Shown here piece by piece: positions 6,165 to 8,752 of a stretch of DNA of 8,752 bases (positions are counted from its first letter, which is position 1; the number at the start of each line of letters is the position of its first letter). The notes beneath the pieces were generated by a model. The model did not search any database. It was not told the origin of the DNA and saw nothing but the letters and a program-made list of their open reading frames with translations. The stretch lies in contig QMUN01000020.1 of the NCBI GenBank assembly GCA_003660605.1, forward strand, positions 1 to 8,752. The letters run 5' to 3'. The translations under genes were made by a program, and so were the position numbers. The stretch comes from Thermococci archaeon. GTDB taxonomy: Archaea; Methanobacteriota_B; Thermococci; Methanofastidiosales; B48-G16.

Positions 6165-6980
6165 ATGCAAAAAGAGGTAGTTCTTATAAGTTTTCTTTTT
6201 ATCCTTTTGTCCAACATAAATGAGATTGACAATGATAATCCCCCGGTAAATTTCGTTGTGACGATAGACTGGGAAAAAGAAAGACCTGAGATAGGAGGCA
6301 GCGATATTTACGAAAGTATAGAAGAAACAACACTTATAATTCTAGATATATTTAAAGAACATAATATCAAAGCTACCTTTCTGGTGGAGTACGATTCCAT
6401 GGCAGATATGTTCCAGTTTGAAGAACTACTCAAAAGAATAATAGATGATGGGCATGAGATAGGACTCCATTTTCATGGCACGGATTGGTATGACTATAAT
6501 GAACTGAAAACATGGATACTCAGTGGAAAGGAGAAAGCAAAAAAGTATGATCAGGACATAGTATCTTTCAGAGCAGGATGCTTTGTGATGACCGACGATC
6601 TCAAAAGAATATTGAAAGAAACTGGATTTTTAGTTGATCTTTCAAAAGCACCAGGGTTTTTGGCCTGGGACACCGAAGATACCATCTATTTCGAAGATAA
6701 TCTACTTATACTGCCATTGACCTCCACTGAAGGACGATATCTGAATTTCTATAAGGGTAATATGGAGGAACTTACTACGAAAAAAATAGAAGCAGAGTAT
6801 GATACCCTCGTTATGTATTTTCACAACTGGAATATTGTAAACGACGATCTTACTTTGAATACCGAAAAAATTGAGGAGATAAAAAACTATTTTACATTTA
6901 TTGAAAACAAATATAACATTAGATATATGAGATGTAAAGAGTATTATGAATATTTCAAATGGCTGCAGAGTTTTGAGTAA
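6165..6980 (+). CDS. Exported polysaccharide-deacetylase-like protein (NodB/CE4 fold)
   Basis: 271 residues. A hydrophobic N-terminus (about 4-16, VVLISFLFILLSN) suggests a signal peptide or anchor, so it should act outside the membrane. The catalytic domain follows: VVTIDWE (31-37, motif 1 in the T-x-D-x-E form instead of TFDD, Asp35), KATFLVEYD (69-77), DGHEIGLHFH (95-104, the LHxH variant of the His motif with His102 and His104), SFRAGCF (134-140, Arg136), and MYFHNW (217-222, His220). These mark a metal-dependent deacetylase-type (beta/alpha) barrel of the T-x-D-x-E branch. Known relatives remove N-acetyl or other acyl groups from glycans. The substrate here, perhaps a cell-surface polysaccharide or glycan, is not readable. 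It stands alone, divergent from the S-component-like gene. Confidence 0.75.
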   Translation: MQKEVVLISFLFILLSNINEIDNDNPPVNFVVTIDWEKERPEIGGSDIYESIEETTLIILDIFKEHNIKATFLVEYDSMADMFQFEELLKRIIDDGHEIGLHFHGTDWYDYNELKTWILSGKEKAKKYDQDIVSFRAGCFVMTDDLKRILKETGFLVDLSKAPGFLAWDTEDTIYFEDNLLILPLTSTEGRYLNFYKGNMEELTTKKIEAEYDTLVMYFHNWNIVNDDLTLNTEKIEEIKNYFTFIENKYNIRYMRCKEYYEYFKWLQSFE

Positions 6981-7002
6981 GTATTTTCACTTTCGTTTTC
7001 AA
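6981..7002 (+). terminator. T-rich tract after the deacetylase gene
   Basis: Directly after the TAA stop, the + strand has three T clusters (TATTTTCACTTTCGTTTTC). This could act as an archaeal U-rich terminator. No hairpin was seen. Confidence 0.3.
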
Positions 7003-7016
7003 GCATCGGTAGTAAA

Positions 7017-7039
7017 ATATTTAACTATAAAAATATATG
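7017..7039 (+). promoter_or_regulatory. Candidate BRE/TATA promoter of the Lrp-type domain gene
   Basis: An AAATATTTAACTATAAAAATATATG stretch supplies a strong TATA core (about 7025-7037). Transcription would begin around 7055-7060, leaving a short leader that contains GGTGA (7065-7069), a Shine-Dalgarno 4 bases before ATG 7074. Confidence 0.5.
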
Positions 7040-7073
7040 ATGTAACAATACCCAGAATTTTGTTGGTGATTTT

Positions 7074-7298
7074 ATGGTAAGAGCATACATATTGACAAAG
7101 GTGATTTCGGGAATGGAAAACAGTATATTCGAGTCGTTAAAAAAATCTGGAGAGGCTCACTTACTTTTTGGAGAGTATGACATCCTTGTAATACTAAACG
7201 TGAAAGATATGAATGAAATAGACGAAAAAGTTAGTGAAATAAGAAATATAGAAGGAGTCGAAACGACATGCACATGTGTTGACAGATGCTGTTTATGA
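7074..7298 (+). CDS. Stand-alone Lrp/AsnC ligand-binding (RAM) domain protein with Cys-rich tail
   Basis: 74 residues covering only the effector-binding domain of Lrp/AsnC regulators, with no helix-turn-helix. MVRAYILTKV forms strand 1, GMENSIFESLKKSGEAH the first helix, LLFGEYDILVILNV the signature loop and strands, then a second helix and the closing strand. Stand-alone domains of this kind form oligomers and often bind amino acids. They may modulate full-length Lrp proteins or enzymes. The usual C-terminal strand ends in something like TLIV, but here it ends TTCTCVDRCCL, placing four cysteines (66, 68, 72, 73) in the last nine residues. That might bind a metal or react to redox state. GGTGA 4 bases before the ATG supports the start. 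It converges on pyrH with a 3-bp gap. Confidence 0.85.
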   Translation: MVRAYILTKVISGMENSIFESLKKSGEAHLLFGEYDILVILNVKDMNEIDEKVSEIRNIEGVETTCTCVDRCCL

Positions 7299-7301
7299 AT
7301 A

Positions 7302-7994
7302 TCAACGTCCAATCTCACTCATGACAACTGTTCCCACTCTCTCATTATTCACCGCTTTTAGTATATTCTCAGGATCACGTCCAGAAATGAATTTTAATAA
7401 AATTCTTGATCTTTTTATGATCTGAGCGGCCGTAATATCGAAAAGTTTATACGTTCCTGCACCTCCAGGATTTTTCATTATAAGGTCTATAAAATCATCA
7501 ATTTTTATCTCTTCTATAGGTTCTGCGTCTGGATTTAGCTTTGGATCATCTGCGTATACATAATCGACATCTGTTATGTTAATAAGTTGATCAGCTTTCA
7601 TTTCTTCAGCTATAAAGCTTGCGACAGCATTTGTTGACTGTCCCGGGAACATTCCCCCGCAGACTACAATTTTCCCTGAGTTTAATGCCCTTATTACCTC
7701 ATCAAAACTTTTTGGCGGTACAGGGTAAGCACGACCTTTTAATGCTGTAATAAATATCTGTGCATTTATTCTCGAGATCTCTATGCCTGCAAGGTCTTTA
7801 AAGGACTCGGGAGCTCCTAAATTCCCCAGAGCCTTTATATATTTTCTTGCCAGATTTCCTCCGCCCACAACTATATTTATTTTATGTTTCTGACTTATCT
7901 GATCGATTATAAGAGCATAACGTTTTATCATTTTGGTATCTATCTCTTCATCTTTAAGAAGAATAGAACCTCCAAACTTCAAAACTAATTTCAT
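7302..7994 (-). CDS. pyrH: Archaeal uridylate kinase (UMP kinase)
   Basis: 230 residues of the amino-acid-kinase superfamily, in the archaeal UMP kinase branch, which phosphorylates UMP to UDP with ATP in pyrimidine nucleotide synthesis (cytosol). Visible motifs are LKFGGS (5-10, Lys6 for phosphate binding), VVGGGNLARKYI (42-53), LGAPES..DLAGIEISRINAQ (59-79), VCGGMFPGQSTNAVASFIAEEMKADQLINITDVDYVYADDPK (111-152), GGAGTYKLFDITAAQIIKRSRI (177-198), and ISGRDPENI (203-211). The length matches the archaeal type, which is shorter than many bacterial forms. Residue 122 is Asn where I expect Asp in the usual (T/S)TDAVA motif. ATG 7994 has no Shine-Dalgarno but has a TATA box centred 25-26 bases upstream, so it looks leaderless. 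Confidence 0.9.
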   Translation of the reverse strand: MKLVLKFGGSILLKDEEIDTKMIKRYALIIDQISQKHKINIVVGGGNLARKYIKALGNLGAPESFKDLAGIEISRINAQIFITALKGRAYPVPPKSFDEVIRALNSGKIVVCGGMFPGQSTNAVASFIAEEMKADQLINITDVDYVYADDPKLNPDAEPIEEIKIDDFIDLIMKNPGGAGTYKLFDITAAQIIKRSRILLKFISGRDPENILKAVNNERVGTVVMSEIGR

Positions 7995-8014
7995 AAAATT
8001 TATTATGCATTGAA

Positions 8015-8029
8015 ATTTAAATAGTTTCC
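8015..8029 (-). promoter_or_regulatory. BRE/TATA promoter of pyrH
   Basis: Minus-strand GGAAACTATTTAAAT: a GAAA-type BRE followed by TATTTAAA centred 25-26 bases before ATG 7994. The TAA stop of the CoA-binding gene is part of the TATA box, so the gene end and promoter share bases. Confidence 0.65.
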
Positions 8030-8403
8030 TCTAAGCCATCGACAACAAAACATGCATTATACATTACATCAATACCGTTTTCTTTACAATATCTAACGGC
8101 ATCTTCCGATTCTGAGCCCGGCTGCATCCATACTTTTTTGATCCCGAGTTCTTTACAAAGCCTAACTATATTTTCAGTTACTTTTGGAGGAACGATCGTT
8201 ATTACCTCGTCCAGTTTTTCTGGTATCGATCTCAAATCAGGAAAACATCTATCTGAATCAATTTTCGTATATTTTGGATTTACTGCATAGACATCGAATC
8301 CAGAGGATTTTAAAGTTTTATACACCTTGTATCCCCATTTTTCGTGATTATTTGAAACACCTATAACTGCAATCTTATTCTTTTTATTTAAAAAATCTTC
8401 CAT
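8017..8403 (-). CDS. CoA-binding domain protein (YccU-like, CoA_binding_2)
   Basis: 128 residues forming one Rossmann-type CoA-binding domain related to the N-terminal domain of acyl-CoA synthetases (ADP/NDP-forming) and succinyl-CoA synthetase alpha subunits. Motifs are KIAVIGVSNNHEKWGYKVYK (nucleotide loop near the N-terminus), VYAVNPKY, ITIVPPKVTENIV, VWMQPGSESEDAVRYCKENGIDVMYNACFVV near the C-terminus (given here as motif blocks). Full-length family members are this short, so it is not a fragment. The cellular role of the family is not settled; CoA binding is the family expectation. ATG 8403 is preferred because a TATA element is centred about 25 bases before it, with no Shine-Dalgarno. 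ATG 8409 would add two residues (Met-Cys) and put the TATA box too close. Confidence 0.85.
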   Translation of the reverse strand: MEDFLNKKNKIAVIGVSNNHEKWGYKVYKTLKSSGFDVYAVNPKYTKIDSDRCFPDLRSIPEKLDEVITIVPPKVTENIVRLCKELGIKKVWMQPGSESEDAVRYCKENGIDVMYNACFVVDGLEETI

Positions 8404-8421
8404 ACACATAGTTTTGATGAT

Positions 8422-8439
8422 GTTTTAAAATACTTTTCA
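8422..8439 (-). promoter_or_regulatory. BRE/TATA promoter of the CoA-binding protein gene
   Basis: Minus-strand TGAAAAGTATTTTAAAAC: a GAAAAG BRE joined to TATTTTAAAA, centred about 25 bases before ATG 8403. It lies in the 36 bases between that start and the stop of the upstream gene and closely matches the element at 4233-4250. Confidence 0.6.
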
Positions 8440-8752
8440 TTAGTTTATAGATATAGACAATGTTATTTCTTCCTGTTGGGATCCATCCTTTGCAATGATC
8501 TTTATTTCAACTTCATCTCCAGATTTGACATCTGAAGGAGGCATTATTGTTACCCATACCTCTTTAAACTTATAATAATCTGAGTCTATCTCAACAGTTT
8601 CATTGGAAAGAAATACTTTCCACCCCTCTGGCGCCATTGCGCTGAAAGATATACTGTGTTTTCCCGTTACCCATTCTACCTCTGCATACACTGGAAAAGA
8701 TATTATATCATTCTTATCGATTGATTCTGAGAAAGAGATCTTTTTTTCAGGA
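8440..8752 (-). CDS. C-terminal end of a probable surface protein with NEW3/Ig-like beta domain (N-terminus outside window)
   Basis: The minus-strand frame is open to the right edge of the window (103 full codons visible). The GTG at 8691 is therefore an internal Val codon and not a start. The pattern SFSAMAPEGWKVFLS, a VEID segment, VWVTIMPPSDVKSGDEVEIKIIAKDGS and alternating hydrophobic residues to the end resembles NPCBM-associated NEW3-like beta-sandwich domains (the 'P.GW.V…V.P…..G.Y.V.V.A' pattern). These are common at the ends of archaeal secreted and membrane proteins. No C-terminal membrane anchor follows; the protein ends in the beta strand ITLSISIN. Most of the protein is unseen, so its main function cannot be given. 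It could be the first gene upstream of the CoA-binding gene on the same strand, but that gene has its own promoter. Confidence 0.6.
   Translation of the reverse strand, partial: PEKKISFSESIDKNDIISFPVYAEVEWVTGKHSISFSAMAPEGWKVFLSNETVEIDSDYYKFKEVWVTIMPPSDVKSGDEVEIKIIAKDGSQQEEITLSISIN

Noticed and set aside
8184..8366. Plus-strand frame of 60 residues
   Set aside because: It lies antisense to the CoA-binding domain gene, whose motifs are clear.
8689..8691. GTG at 8691 as the start of the last minus-strand gene
   Set aside because: The frame stays open to the window edge with plausible protein sequence, and an Ig-like domain beginning there would lack its first strand.
1..8752. CRISPR array, tRNA or rRNA genes, insertion sequences, toxin-antitoxin or defence systems
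   Set aside because: I looked on both strands for regularly spaced repeats, cloverleaf-like segments, transposase motifs and defence-gene motifs, and saw none.

Overview
The window reads as a piece of an AT-rich archaeal chromosome. The evidence is the set of archaeal families: an Nre DNA-repair protein with a C-terminal PCNA-binding motif, the archaeal form of UMP kinase, a stand-alone Lrp/AsnC ligand-binding domain, RtcA, and DUF4013 and DUF4350-transglutaminase membrane proteins. Several genes also have a purine-rich BRE plus TATA element centred about 25 bases before an ATG with no Shine-Dalgarno, which is the archaeal leaderless arrangement. The lineage is most likely euryarchaeal, but the window alone does not fix it. 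No rRNA, tRNA, CRISPR array, insertion sequence or phage gene was seen.

Layout. Bases 1-1030 (+) hold the C-terminal part of an NreA-type repair gene whose beginning lies outside the window. It converges on, and overlaps, a minus-strand operon (4214 down to 1013). In transcription order this operon has a 46-residue membrane protein, a large membrane protein with a DUF4350/GATase-like domain followed by a transglutaminase-like domain, a six-helix DUF4013 protein, and a small SAM-dependent methyltransferase. Bases 4236-4395 hold what looks like a decayed DUF3795 gene. A second minus-strand unit (6081 to 4446) pairs an ECF-transporter S-component-like membrane protein with RtcA (RNA 3'-phosphate cyclase), which appears to start at an overlapping TTG codon.

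A short divergent promoter region (6082-6164) separates that unit from a secreted polysaccharide-deacetylase-like protein (+). Next come a 74-residue Lrp-type ligand-binding domain with an odd cysteine-rich tail (+), converging 3 bp from archaeal UMP kinase (-), a small CoA-binding protein (-), and the C-terminal end of a surface-type protein with a NEW3/Ig-like domain (-) that runs off the right edge.

The genes are mostly housekeeping or cell-envelope functions in short transcription units. The more unusual points are the overlooked 46-residue gene, the probable DUF3795 remnant, the PIP box lying inside a convergent overlap, the Cys-rich Lrp tail, and a recurrent GAAA-TATTTWAA promoter module. 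Family names were assigned by reading motifs, not by database search.
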